The notes beneath the pieces are model-generated. The model had not been told where the DNA came from. It saw nothing but the letters and a program-made list of their open reading frames with translations, and searched no databases. Source: CAIOHW01 sp964432565 (GTDB lineage: Bacteria; Bdellovibrionota; UBA1018). Taken from it: 64,000 nucleotides of DNA. Shown here one piece after another: positions 1-8,364 of this stretch (position 1 is its first letter; each line of letters begins with the position of its first letter). Position numbers and translations under genes: made by a program. The stretch spans positions 89,765 through 153,764 of the forward strand of contig CAYSOA010000002.1 of the NCBI GenBank assembly GCA_964432565.1. Direction: 5' to 3'.

Positions 1-13
1 TGAAGTCAAGAAA

Positions 14-1546
14 TTAGCTTTTTGCCAGTAAAGCGCAGGCCTCGGCGGCCACTTCCCGGTCGTCGAAATGGACCTTGCGAACCCCTCCTGGGGCGGTCGG
101 ATCTGCCAGAATCTGGTAATCCTCGTGCCCTTTCCCTGCGATCAGAACGATATCCCCCGCTCCTGCGAGGCGAACGGCTTCACGGATGGCATCCCTCCGG
201 TCCTCGCACACGACCACGCGAGCCGGGTCTGAAATACCCGAAAGTATCTCTTCAATGATACGACGGGGAGACTCGGTTCGGGGATTGTCCGAAGTGATGA
301 CCGCAAGGTCCGAAAGCCTCTCTGCGAGCGCCCCCATTACCGGCCGCTTGGTTCTATCCCGATCCCCACCACAACCCACGACCGTCAAGATCCGTTGGCC
401 GGACTGGCGAACCTGTTGCAACGTCAAAAGCACTTTCTCAAGAGCATCCGGCTTGTGGGCATAGTCCACTAGAATGTTCAAGCCGACAGCATTCGGCACA
501 CGCTCAAGCCGACCTGGCACCCCCGAAAGTGCAGCCACACCGGCGACCACAGCCTCTCGATCGACTCCGACAGCAAGAGAGACCGCCACTGCGCCAAGAA
601 TGTTGGAGGCATTGAATCGCGCCACCAACGGACTGGATAGCATTAGCCCGCCGCCGGCATTCTCATCGGAAACGAGCCGAATTTGAATGCCCTGCATGTC
701 GAGAGACAGCTCCTGGCAGGAGAGCCTCGCTCCAGACTCCCCGGAAAGCGAGAAGGTCCAAACAGCTCCTGATGACCCCGCCAGCTCCCGGGCAAGTCGA
801 ATTCCACTTGAATCGTCTACATTGACCGCCATCTGAGGATTTTTGCCGGCACTGATCGAATCTCGAACGTAAGGTCCGAACAGGAGCTTCTTGGCCTGAT
901 AGTAGTCCTCCATGTTCGCATGATAGTCGAGATGCTCGGGGGACAGGTTCGTGAAGACCATCCCGTCAAAGGCGACCCCAGCCGTGCGAAACTGACTGAG
1001 CGCATGTGAGGAGACCTCCATCACGACAGCCGTGCAGCCCTCGTCTCGCATCTGCGCGAGCAAGGCCTGAAGCTCCCGGCTCCCGGGCGTCGTATGAGTT
1101 GCATCCAATACTCGATCACCGATGCGAAAACTGACCGTCCCAATGACCCCGACCCGATGGCCAGCGCTTTTCAGAATCGACTCCACAATGAATGTCGTCG
1201 TCGTCTTTCCACTGGTACCGGTGACTCCAATCATCAGCATGTTGCGCGAAGGGTGCCCGTGCGCGACACAACAGGCCCAGGCGAAAGCCTCCCGAGTGTC
1301 CGCAACGCGAACCAGACGCTGCTCCATTCCTGCTGCTGCATTGCCCGAAAGCACATAGCTCTCGGAGACCACACAGTACGCAGCTCCTGCATTGAGAACA
1401 TCCTCAACGGAGTCGTGGCCATCAAACGATGTACCGCGGATGGCAAAAAAAACCGAACCAGCACGAATCTCCCTGGAATCGGCACTGATCAAACCAGGGT
1501 CAATCCCACGCACCAAAGACTGCATTCTCTCTGAAACAGGAATCAT
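14..1546 (-). CDS. murE: UDP-N-acetylmuramoyl-tripeptide synthetase MurE
   Basis: Cytoplasmic Mur ligase that adds the third residue to UDP-MurNAc-L-Ala-D-Glu during peptidoglycan precursor synthesis. The 510-residue product has the usual family length. It shows the ATP loop GTSGKTT near residues 110-116 and the motif DNPR near 420, which in this family marks meso-diaminopimelate as substrate rather than lysine. I start it at the ATG at 1546, which overlaps the ftsI stop as ATGA; the frame stays open further upstream, but that part lies inside ftsI and looks like its shadow. It is the last gene of a minus-strand cell-wall operon. The 13 bases before its end at the window edge are non-coding as far as can be seen; murF would be a common next gene but lies outside. 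Confidence 0.97.
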   Translation of the reverse strand: MIPVSERMQSLVRGIDPGLISADSREIRAGSVFFAIRGTSFDGHDSVEDVLNAGAAYCVVSESYVLSGNAAAGMEQRLVRVADTREAFAWACCVAHGHPSRNMLMIGVTGTSGKTTTTFIVESILKSAGHRVGVIGTVSFRIGDRVLDATHTTPGSRELQALLAQMRDEGCTAVVMEVSSHALSQFRTAGVAFDGMVFTNLSPEHLDYHANMEDYYQAKKLLFGPYVRDSISAGKNPQMAVNVDDSSGIRLARELAGSSGAVWTFSLSGESGARLSCQELSLDMQGIQIRLVSDENAGGGLMLSSPLVARFNASNILGAVAVSLAVGVDREAVVAGVAALSGVPGRLERVPNAVGLNILVDYAHKPDALEKVLLTLQQVRQSGQRILTVVGCGGDRDRTKRPVMGALAERLSDLAVITSDNPRTESPRRIIEEILSGISDPARVVVCEDRRDAIREAVRLAGAGDIVLIAGKGHEDYQILADPTAPGGVRKVHFDDREVAAEACALLAKS

Positions 1547-3552
1547 GGTGGGGAGAGCCTTAGCCGAATCGTGGAGCGTCCCGCAACCTGGATCCCCGGA
1601 TCGGGCTTTTGGGAACGTACCACCCCCCGCCCTTCCATCTCGACTCCATTCGGACGCCCCTGCAGTACCTGAAGGGCCTCCCGCGCGGTCAGGCCGATCA
1701 GCGAGGGCATGGTCCACTCAGCAGTGGCATCTGACAGCTCCCAGTTGGGCACTTTTGGACCAGGGTGTGCCTTGACGATCTCAATAACGTCAGAAACTCC
1801 AGGCTCCTCGCTCCGCTCCAGAGGAGTCTCCTCCAAGGGCTTACGGACCAGCAGCCTGGAATCCGAAGGGATACTGAAACGGTTGACCACGGCAGAGAGA
1901 ACATTTCGAAAAAGTGGAGCGGCAGTTTCGGATGCGTAATAGATTCCCCTGGGGCCATCCAGCGAGGTGAAGATCACGAGTCGTGGCTCGACTCCCGTGG
2001 CGAAGCCGATGAAGCTGGAAATGTAGCGCGAACGGGAATAGCGCCGCGACGAGGGGTCAACGGTTTGCGCCGTACCAGTTTTTCCCGCGACGCGATAACC
2101 CTCGAGCGCCGCCTTCAGGCCAGTTCCCCCCTGCTGGGTAACCGACTCGAGAGCGCCCACCACTTCGCCTGCGACCGAACTCGAAAAAACTCTTATTGGA
2201 GCGCGCCGGTCTTCACGGTCCCCATCCATGACCAGCACGGGATCCACCAGCCATCCTCCATTGAGGAATGCCGCGTAGGCGCGAACCATCTGCATTGGAG
2301 TTACCAGAAGTCCCTGTCCAAATCCGATGTTCGCGAGCGTGAGTGGATGCCAGGACTTGCGAGGCGGAACCCGGCCCGCCATTTCTCCGGGAAATCCCAG
2401 TCCCGTTCGTGCGTTGAAACCCATGGCGGAAAGGAACTTCGAGTACCGGTCGGCGCCGAGCTTGAGCGCCAGCTTGGCCGATACCACGTTGCTCGAAACA
2501 CTGATCATCTTCTTGAGGGAGGTCCATTCGAACTTCTCGTCGGCCTCCGCCTCGGAGATCTTCTTTCCCTGGACAGAGAAGGAGCCACGCTCACCCCAGA
2601 TTCTGTCCTGCAGCTTCATGCCACTCGAAAGCGCGGCCGCAAGCAGAACGGGCTTCATCGTTGAGCCGGGCTCAAAGCCGTCGGTGACCGCCCGGTTCCT
2701 CCGGTTCGCAACCGATCCCGCCTTCGAGTTCGGATCAAAACTCGGCTCGTTGGCCATGGCCAGGATCTCGCCATTGACCGCATTCATGACAATCACCGTT
2801 CCGGACTGAGAGCCCGTCTTCACGACAGAGCGCTTCAATTCCTGCTGGATCGCATACTGCAGGGAGGCGTCCAGGGTGAGCTGAACCGACTCACCGTCCT
2901 TCACCGAACGGGCAACGGCGGCATCCAGGAAGGTAGGACGTCCCAGCGCATCCTTTGTCGTTTCCACCGAAACGACCCGTCCCTTGAGCGTCGAATCCTT
3001 CCAAAGCTCGATGCCCTCCAGTCCGGCGTTGTCGATATTGGTATTCCCCAGCACATGGGCTGCGAGCTCATGATGGGGATAGACCCGCTTGCTCTCTCGA
3101 ACCAGCCACAAACCCTCGACGAGATCACCGTCCGGAGCGATGACCTGAAGCTTCTTTAGCAGGTTGAGCTGCACCTCGGACAAGTGTCGCCTCAACCACA
3201 GGAACTCCCGCTTCGTGCGGAGCCTCTGATTCAATTGGCTCGCGCTGGTCCCCAGCGCACTTGCGAGCAGCCGGACCAGAGCCTGATTCTTTCGAACTTT
3301 CGCCGGGTTTGCTGCCAGACTTCGGGTCTCGACGTTGACCGCAAGAGCCTCTCCGTTGCGATCCAGAATGCTGCCTCGACGGGGAGACATGAGCACCTTG
3401 CTCTGGAACTGCCGCCGGGCGAGCTTTTCAAGGCGGGGATCCGTCATGATTTGAATGCTGAACGCCTTACCGACAACCAGAAGACCCAATGCCGTACTTC
3501 CGAGGGCAAGCCATCTCAAACGAGCATTGAATCGATCCCCGGGTCCTTTCAC
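1543..3552 (-). CDS. ftsI: Division transpeptidase FtsI (PBP3-type class B PBP) with PASTA domain
   Basis: Septal D,D-transpeptidase that cross-links peptidoglycan in the divisome. One N-terminal membrane anchor (about residues 13-33) is followed by a PBP dimer region, then the transpeptidase with all three active-site motifs: STMK at 297-300, SSN at 353-355 and KTG at 491-493. A C-terminal segment from about residue 605 reads as one PASTA domain (MPSLIGLTAREAL and onwards), found in some FtsI/SpoVD-type proteins but absent from E. coli FtsI. The start is a GTG overlapping the ftsL stop (GTGA), so translation is probably coupled. The 669-residue length fits a PASTA-bearing member. Confidence 0.96.
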   Translation of the reverse strand: MKGPGDRFNARLRWLALGSTALGLLVVGKAFSIQIMTDPRLEKLARRQFQSKVLMSPRRGSILDRNGEALAVNVETRSLAANPAKVRKNQALVRLLASALGTSASQLNQRLRTKREFLWLRRHLSEVQLNLLKKLQVIAPDGDLVEGLWLVRESKRVYPHHELAAHVLGNTNIDNAGLEGIELWKDSTLKGRVVSVETTKDALGRPTFLDAAVARSVKDGESVQLTLDASLQYAIQQELKRSVVKTGSQSGTVIVMNAVNGEILAMANEPSFDPNSKAGSVANRRNRAVTDGFEPGSTMKPVLLAAALSSGMKLQDRIWGERGSFSVQGKKISEAEADEKFEWTSLKKMISVSSNVVSAKLALKLGADRYSKFLSAMGFNARTGLGFPGEMAGRVPPRKSWHPLTLANIGFGQGLLVTPMQMVRAYAAFLNGGWLVDPVLVMDGDREDRRAPIRVFSSSVAGEVVGALESVTQQGGTGLKAALEGYRVAGKTGTAQTVDPSSRRYSRSRYISSFIGFATGVEPRLVIFTSLDGPRGIYYASETAAPLFRNVLSAVVNRFSIPSDSRLLVRKPLEETPLERSEEPGVSDVIEIVKAHPGPKVPNWELSDATAEWTMPSLIGLTAREALQVLQGRPNGVEMEGRGVVRSQKPDPGIQVAGRSTIRLRLSPP

Positions 3553-3833
3553 TTTGCGTGGTCCCCAAGGTAGACAATTTGATCCGATTGCGGAGGTCGC
3601 AAGCCAAAGCGCGAACGCGCCAGAAGCTCAAGGCGCCGGGGCGACCGAAGACCAGCAACTGTGAGCTCGATCTGTTCTCGATCCTGTCGCAGACTCTGCA
3701 GGGACTTATCCGCCTCAGTCACCGCATAGGTCGTTTTCACGATTGAAAGACGGACCCAGACGCTGCCTATCGTAAACACGAGAAACACCGGCCATATCCA
3801 CGCTGGAAACCAGGAATTTCTACGTCGATTCAT
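3549..3833 (-). CDS. ftsL: Cell division protein FtsL-like
   Basis: Small bitopic membrane protein of 94 residues. It has a short basic N-terminus, one hydrophobic segment at about residues 9-31 and then a heptad-like charged stretch (about 38-65), the plan of FtsL, which joins FtsB and FtsQ in the divisome and helps activate FtsWI. FtsL sequences are poorly conserved, so the call rests on this architecture and on its position between rsmH and ftsI, the standard place in dcw clusters. It begins 9 bases after the rsmH stop and overlaps ftsI by 4 bases. Confidence 0.85.
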   Translation of the reverse strand: MNRRRNSWFPAWIWPVFLVFTIGSVWVRLSIVKTTYAVTEADKSLQSLRQDREQIELTVAGLRSPRRLELLARSRFGLRPPQSDQIVYLGDHAK

Positions 3834-3842
3834 CGTCCCTCC

Positions 3843-4775
3843 TCAGACGGCGCCGCCCGCGCCAGTCCATTCCGCCACTCGAAGCTTGGCGCTTCGAGCC
3901 CTGGGATTCTCAAGCACCTCGGCCTCACCCGCCTCAATCGGCTTTTTGAAGACGGGACGCCAGCCGCCGCCTGGTTTCTGAAATGCCTTCTTCACTCTCC
4001 GGTCTTCGAGCGAGTGAAACGACAGGAACGCCGAACGCCCGCCAACCGACAGGATCAAGGGTAGCACACGATCCAGTAGCGCATCGAGTTCATCCAGCTC
4101 CTGATTGACTGCGATTCGAAGCGCCTGAAACGTTCGAGTCGCCGGATGAATCCTTCCATGACGCTGGGATGGGGGAAAAACGCGAGCCACCAAGTCGGCC
4201 AATCCGACCGTCGTGTCAGGAAGTTGACCAGCCTGACGCGACTCGACGATCCTGCGCGCGATCCGGCGAGAAAGCCGTTCTTCACCGAACTCAAAAAACA
4301 AATCGGCAAGTTCCCTCTCGGAGAGTCGCTCAAGAAGCCGAAAGGCAGGCTCGCCTCGCTCCGGGTCAAGGCGCATATCCAGAGGACCGGCGCGCCGAAA
4401 TCCCAACCCTCTTTCGGGGGAATCCATCTGGTCACTCGAAAACCCGAGATCAGCCAGGACCCCCAGTACCGGCGGAAAATCCCGAGGTATCCGAAGCTCG
4501 CTGAATCGCCCCCTCTGCAGAACGAGTCGTCCCGACTCGATCTCCTTCGAAAATCGCTTTCCCGCCCTCTCGATCGCCGCCGGATCCTGATCAACGGCAA
4601 TGAAACGATGCTGAACTCCGAAAGGAGTGCCCTCGAGGGCAGCCATCATGGCCGCAAGATGGCCCCCGCCTCCCAGGGTGCAATCCACATAGGTTCCCGC
4701 CCCAAGTTGAAACGGCGGAAGGAGGTTCTCGACGATCTCGACGGCAAGTATGGGAATGTGAACGGTCGGGATCAT
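3843..4775 (-). CDS. rsmH: 16S rRNA (cytosine1402-N4)-methyltransferase RsmH
   Basis: SAM-dependent methyltransferase (older name MraW) that modifies C1402 in the ribosomal decoding centre. The 310-residue length is normal. The glycine-rich SAM site DCTLGGGGH lies near residues 33-41, and the family strings GVLADLGFSSDQMD, FLSFHSLEDRRVK and a C-terminal NPRARSAKLRV are all present. It starts with ATG overlapping the dtd stop (ATGA). In many genomes mraZ lies directly upstream; here that place is taken by dtd and two peptidoglycan synthases. Confidence 0.97.
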   Translation of the reverse strand: MIPTVHIPILAVEIVENLLPPFQLGAGTYVDCTLGGGGHLAAMMAALEGTPFGVQHRFIAVDQDPAAIERAGKRFSKEIESGRLVLQRGRFSELRIPRDFPPVLGVLADLGFSSDQMDSPERGLGFRRAGPLDMRLDPERGEPAFRLLERLSERELADLFFEFGEERLSRRIARRIVESRQAGQLPDTTVGLADLVARVFPPSQRHGRIHPATRTFQALRIAVNQELDELDALLDRVLPLILSVGGRSAFLSFHSLEDRRVKKAFQKPGGGWRPVFKKPIEAGEAEVLENPRARSAKLRVAEWTGAGGAV

Positions 4776-5227
4776 GCGCTCTCCTCTGGGGCCATCTCCA
4801 GAAAAAAAGTCGCGGGCCCGTCATTCACCAGCTCGACCTGCATGGTCGCCCGAAACTCTCCGGCCTCGGTCGCCACCCCGAGGCTTCTACTGTGGCTGAC
4901 TGCATGATCGAAGAGCTCTCGGGCCCGCCCGGGGTCTCCCGCAGCAAGAAAACTGGGGCGATTTCCCTTGGAGAGATCCGCCTGTAGCGTGAACTGCGAG
5001 ACCAGCAGATGAGACCCGCCGCCATCGAGCAGGCTGCGATTCATCTTTCCCGAGGCATCCTCAAAAATTCGCAACCGCAGGATCTTGCCCACCATCTTCT
5101 CCACCGTCTGACGGTTGTCTCCAGGACCGATGGCAAGCAGGGTCACTAGTCCGGAACCGATCACTCCAAGAACCCGCCCCTCGCTTCGCACCTCGGCACG
5201 ACTCACTCGCTGAACTACTGCCTTCAC
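4772..5227 (-). CDS. dtd: D-aminoacyl-tRNA deacylase
   Basis: Homodimeric proofreading enzyme that frees tRNA from D-amino acids and glycine mischarged on tRNA-Ala. The 151 residues contain the diagnostic SQFTLQAD with the following KGNRPSF, and NDGPATF near residue 134, matching the family's NxGPVT cross-subunit motif with Val replaced by Ala. It overlaps rsmH downstream and the transpeptidase gene upstream by 4 bases each. Placement inside a wall-synthesis operon is not usual for dtd; being next to enzymes that handle D-amino-acid peptides may be coincidence. Confidence 0.96.
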   Translation of the reverse strand: MKAVVQRVSRAEVRSEGRVLGVIGSGLVTLLAIGPGDNRQTVEKMVGKILRLRIFEDASGKMNRSLLDGGGSHLLVSQFTLQADLSKGNRPSFLAAGDPGRARELFDHAVSHSRSLGVATEAGEFRATMQVELVNDGPATFFLEMAPEESA

Positions 5228-6504
5228 GGCCGATCCCCGCCGAGAAAAAAGGATTCAATTGCCTTACGGGCAACCAGCGATGACTTGATCCTCCAGAGCT
5301 CCTGATGAATGGTGAGAGCAGCGAGGGCGATCTTCCGATCCCCGCGAATCCCATATCCGACAAACCAGTCATATCGACCCTTGGGACTGTTCCCTGAGAG
5401 AGAGCCGGTTTTTCCGCCAACCTCGATCTTCGCCCCGCTCCCCCTGCTGAATCCGCGAAAACTTTTTCGAGACGTTCCGGAAGAGACCGTCGCACGCATG
5501 AGCTCTCGAAGCTCCTCTGCAGTTTTGGGGGGGATCACCTCGACTCCCGAATCCGGCCTCGCAACGTAGAGGGGCTCGCCTTCAGGAAGACGAACCGACC
5601 TGATCCCAAAAGGGACGGCCATGACACCGTCGTTCACAATCGTGGCAGCAATCAGGGCGCCCTGAAGGGGGCTCATCGTATTGTCGCGCGTGAACCCCGA
5701 GGCCGCCTCCGCGAGCGTCCACCGATCGGCGTCCGACGGGATGAGCGCACGGCCGGGCTGAATGGGCAGATCCGAGGCAATGACTCGATTGAATCCAAAA
5801 CGCTCTGCGTAATCACGAAGTCCAGCGGCTCCAACGGTAAAGGCCCCCAGCTTTCCGAACACGGTATTCACAGACTGGGCAAAGGCCTGCTTCAAGGACA
5901 TGTGGCGAGTCCAGCGGTTCGAAACACTCTTGAGAACCTGTCCTTTGAACAGGGTGTGATTCGCTCCATTGAAGGAAATCTTCGTGTCGGCCGAGAACTC
6001 TCGCTCGGCAATGGCGGCAGCGGCGGTCACGACCTTGAAGATGGAGGCAGCAGGAAAAGTCGCCCGAAGCGCCAGATGGTTCTCGATGGACTGCGTGGCA
6101 TCCGGACTCAATGGGTCGAGCCTTCGAGCCTGATGGGATACGAGAGCAAGAATCTCTCCCGTGCTGGGATTCACGGCGGCGAAGGCCCCAAAATCCGGAT
6201 TGGCCCGGGCAAATAGATCTTCCACAAATCGCTGCAGGGCAGGATCGAAGGAATAATCCACTCGAGCCTGCACGTCCGAGCCGGCGAGCTCGAGAGTCAC
6301 TTCTTCTGGAAACCCGGCCTGATCTCCAGCCCGGCTCAAAGCCAGACTGACTTCATCGCGGGAAATGCGGGTGCCCGGAAAGGAGATGAGGTTGACCAGC
6401 AGGGCGGTGACAATGCCCCCCGCGACTGCGAACAGCACGAGCGACATCAGGGCTCCGAGGCGCATCGAGACCCAGCTGATTCTGCTCATGCGTCCGAAGA
6501 ACAT
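5224..6504 (-). CDS. Penicillin-binding transpeptidase, compact class B type
   Basis: Membrane-anchored transpeptidase of 426 residues. An N-terminal hydrophobic segment (about 16-40) is followed by a short linker and a penicillin-binding domain with SIFK (154-157), SVN (211-213) and KTG (365-367). It is shorter than FtsI and MrdA and lacks a recognisable dimerisation domain, so it is essentially an anchor plus transpeptidase. The gene directly upstream (6511-7431) encodes a stand-alone glycosyltransferase, so together they carry the two halves of a class A PBP. The stop overlaps dtd by 4 bases. A second ATG, at codon 6, is possible. Confidence 0.9.
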   Translation of the reverse strand: MFFGRMSRISWVSMRLGALMSLVLFAVAGGIVTALLVNLISFPGTRISRDEVSLALSRAGDQAGFPEEVTLELAGSDVQARVDYSFDPALQRFVEDLFARANPDFGAFAAVNPSTGEILALVSHQARRLDPLSPDATQSIENHLALRATFPAASIFKVVTAAAAIAEREFSADTKISFNGANHTLFKGQVLKSVSNRWTRHMSLKQAFAQSVNTVFGKLGAFTVGAAGLRDYAERFGFNRVIASDLPIQPGRALIPSDADRWTLAEAASGFTRDNTMSPLQGALIAATIVNDGVMAVPFGIRSVRLPEGEPLYVARPDSGVEVIPPKTAEELRELMRATVSSGTSRKSFRGFSRGSGAKIEVGGKTGSLSGNSPKGRYDWFVGYGIRGDRKIALAALTIHQELWRIKSSLVARKAIESFFLGGDRP

Positions 6505-6510
6505 AGGTCC

Positions 6511-7431
6511 TCAAGTCTCTTCCGATTCGAACTCCGGGTCAATTTCTTCAGCTTCTTCCGGCTCATGAGAGGAGCTTTCATCACCTCCACTCTGATCAGA
6601 TGCCTCGAAAGACAGGCGATCGTGCTCGTTGGCCACGCGGGCCTCATCGGGAGTCAGGTACCCGGCTCGAACCATCTTTTCGAGGATGCGGGTCATCGTC
6701 GTTCGAGCATAGGACGTGAGACCCCTCTGACGAAAAGACTGCGAATAGCGAATCGGGCTGGGCAGAAGCATGGCGAGGAAGGCCCCCTCGCGAGGGCCCA
6801 GTTCGGACGGATCCTTCCCGAAATAGTGCTGGCTCGCCGCGCGAATGCCGAAAATCCCGGGTCCCCAGTGCGCAATATTGAAATAGGTCTCGAGAACTCG
6901 ATTCTTACCGACCCTCTGGTCGAGACGAACGGCCAGATACAGCTCCTTGAGCTTGCGCCAGATCGTCTTTTCACTCGTAAGGAACAAATTTTTGACGACC
7001 TGCTGGGTAATCGTACTCGCCCCCCGGGCAAACCGCCCTGCGGCAAGATCATGCTTGAGGGCATCACGAATCTGATTCAGGTCATAACCCTTGTGGGAAT
7101 GATACGCCCAGTCCTCGGACACGATCACCGCTCCAACAGCCGAACTGGAAATCCTGGAAAGCGACACCCAGCCCGCTGGCCTCGAGCGGGTCCAACGAAC
7201 GGAAAACGATGATTCTTTTTGTGGAGCCACCACCGGAAAGTAACCCGAGAGCACTTCGACGTCCGGGAACTCACGGGACCAGAGTTGAAACGCAACCCCT
7301 CCCGCCCCAGCCACGAACAACGAGCTGCCAACGATCAGGGCAAACAAAAAGAGCGGATATGCTCTTGAACGCAACCGCCCTCGGGACACTTCCACAGCCG
7401 GCCTGCGCGAGCGAGACTTTCGACGAACCAC
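6511..7431 (-). CDS. Monofunctional peptidoglycan glycosyltransferase (MtgA-like)
   Basis: Polymerises lipid II into glycan strands at the outer face of the inner membrane. Residues 24-48 form the membrane anchor; the GT51 domain follows with the catalytic SEDWAYHSHKGYD (Glu about 106), GASTITQQVVKNLF and the Arg/Lys-Glu-rich stretch RKLKELYLA. The tail from about residue 280 is highly acidic and probably disordered. I start it at the GTG at 7431, ten bases after a GGAG; the longer open frame would run through the opposing AMP-nucleosidase gene and looks like an antisense shadow. It heads the operon towards murE, with 6 bases before the transpeptidase gene. Confidence 0.9.
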   Translation of the reverse strand: MVRRKSRSRRPAVEVSRGRLRSRAYPLFLFALIVGSSLFVAGAGGVAFQLWSREFPDVEVLSGYFPVVAPQKESSFSVRWTRSRPAGWVSLSRISSSAVGAVIVSEDWAYHSHKGYDLNQIRDALKHDLAAGRFARGASTITQQVVKNLFLTSEKTIWRKLKELYLAVRLDQRVGKNRVLETYFNIAHWGPGIFGIRAASQHYFGKDPSELGPREGAFLAMLLPSPIRYSQSFRQRGLTSYARTTMTRILEKMVRAGYLTPDEARVANEHDRLSFEASDQSGGDESSSHEPEEAEEIDPEFESEET

Positions 7432-7447
7432 GTTGGCAAAACTCCGC

Positions 7448-7476
7448 TTGTTTCGACTTTTGCCAAATTGTAGACT
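7448..7476 (+). promoter_or_regulatory. Candidate sigma70-type promoter of the AMP-nucleosidase-like gene
   Basis: TTGTTT (7448-7453), a 17-base spacer and TAGACT (7471-7476). The predicted start of transcription falls at about 7483, exactly on the GTG that opens the longest reading frame. Either the mRNA is leaderless or translation begins at the ATG at 7525. Confidence 0.4.
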
Positions 7477-7482
7477 CGACCC

Positions 7483-8343
7483 GTGCAAATCAAGAAAAAA
7501 ACTCAGAAAAGCCTGCCCGGCTTGATGAACAACCCGTTCATCTTTCCCAATAGCAACCGCATCTATACGAACGCCAAAAAGCGAAAGATCGCTGAAGACA
7601 TGCTGGAGCGATACACCGGAAGCCCGCTCAGCCATTTCCGCAAGCAGATCATTCTGACCAACTTCGACTACTATCTGGACCGGTTCGACAAGATCTGCGG
7701 AAGCGAAAAGTGCAAGGGCTCGGCGATGAGCGTCGTCCACAGCAAGAGTGCCGATGTGTCGATTGTTGACTTCTCGATCGGATCACCAACCGCTGCTCTG
7801 ATCATTGAACTCCTCTCCACCATTGAACCCACGGCCGTGCTGCTTCTGGGAATGTGCGGCGGTCTTCACCGCTCCTTGAAGGTCGGCGACTTTCTGGTCC
7901 CGACCGCAGCAATCCGGGATGAGGGCGCCTCCCGCCACTTCATGCCTGCCCAGGTTCCTGCGCTTCCCACCTTCAAGATCCAAAAATTCGTTTCTCAAAT
8001 CGTTGTGGAGAAGGGCCTCGACTACCGCACCGGAGTCGTCCACACGACCGACTACCGATTCTGGGAGTTCGATGACCGCTTCAAGGCCCAGCTTTATGAA
8101 GAACGTGCTCTCGGAATCGACATGGAAACTGCGACCCTGTTCGTGGGCGGCTTCGCAGCAAAGGTTCCCATCGGCGCACTGCTGCTGGTGTCCGACCTCC
8201 CGCTGCAGCGCAATGGCATCAAGACCAAAAAGTCTGCGTCGGCGGTTTTCCGAAAGTTTACCGACCTGCATCTGGAAATCGGGATCAAGGCCATGAGCGA
8301 GATCGCCGAGCGCGGGGAACATATCCGGCACTACAAGTGGTAA
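7483..8343 (+). CDS. amn: AMP nucleosidase-like protein (phosphorylase-superfamily domain)
   Basis: Predicted to split AMP into adenine and ribose 5-phosphate, or to act on a related nucleoside. The 286 residues cover only the catalytic PNP/UDP-phosphorylase fold, as in short bacterial Amn proteins, without the N-terminal regulatory domain of the 484-residue E. coli enzyme. Supporting strings are LLLGMCGG, GDFLVPTAAIRDEGAS, and GIDMETATLF, the purine-contacting region. The first 14 codons (GTG start) are lysine-rich and unlike the family, so the ATG at 7525 (MNNPFIFPN) may be the real start. It diverges from the wall operon and sits 21 bases before mreB. Confidence 0.85.
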   Translation: MQIKKKTQKSLPGLMNNPFIFPNSNRIYTNAKKRKIAEDMLERYTGSPLSHFRKQIILTNFDYYLDRFDKICGSEKCKGSAMSVVHSKSADVSIVDFSIGSPTAALIIELLSTIEPTAVLLLGMCGGLHRSLKVGDFLVPTAAIRDEGASRHFMPAQVPALPTFKIQKFVSQIVVEKGLDYRTGVVHTTDYRFWEFDDRFKAQLYEERALGIDMETATLFVGGFAAKVPIGALLLVSDLPLQRNGIKTKKSASAVFRKFTDLHLEIGIKAMSEIAERGEHIRHYKW

Positions 8344-8364
8344 TTCGGGGCAAGTGAGTACGAC

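Noticed and set aside
1547..1717. N-terminal extension of murE
   Set aside because: The extra 57 residues lie wholly inside ftsI, are Gly/Arg-rich and match no MurE; the ATGA overlap at 1546 gives a normal start.
7432..7740. Longer N-terminus for the glycosyltransferase
   Set aside because: It runs antisense through the AMP-nucleosidase-like gene; GTG at 7431 has a good Shine-Dalgarno and places the membrane anchor at the usual distance from the N-terminus.
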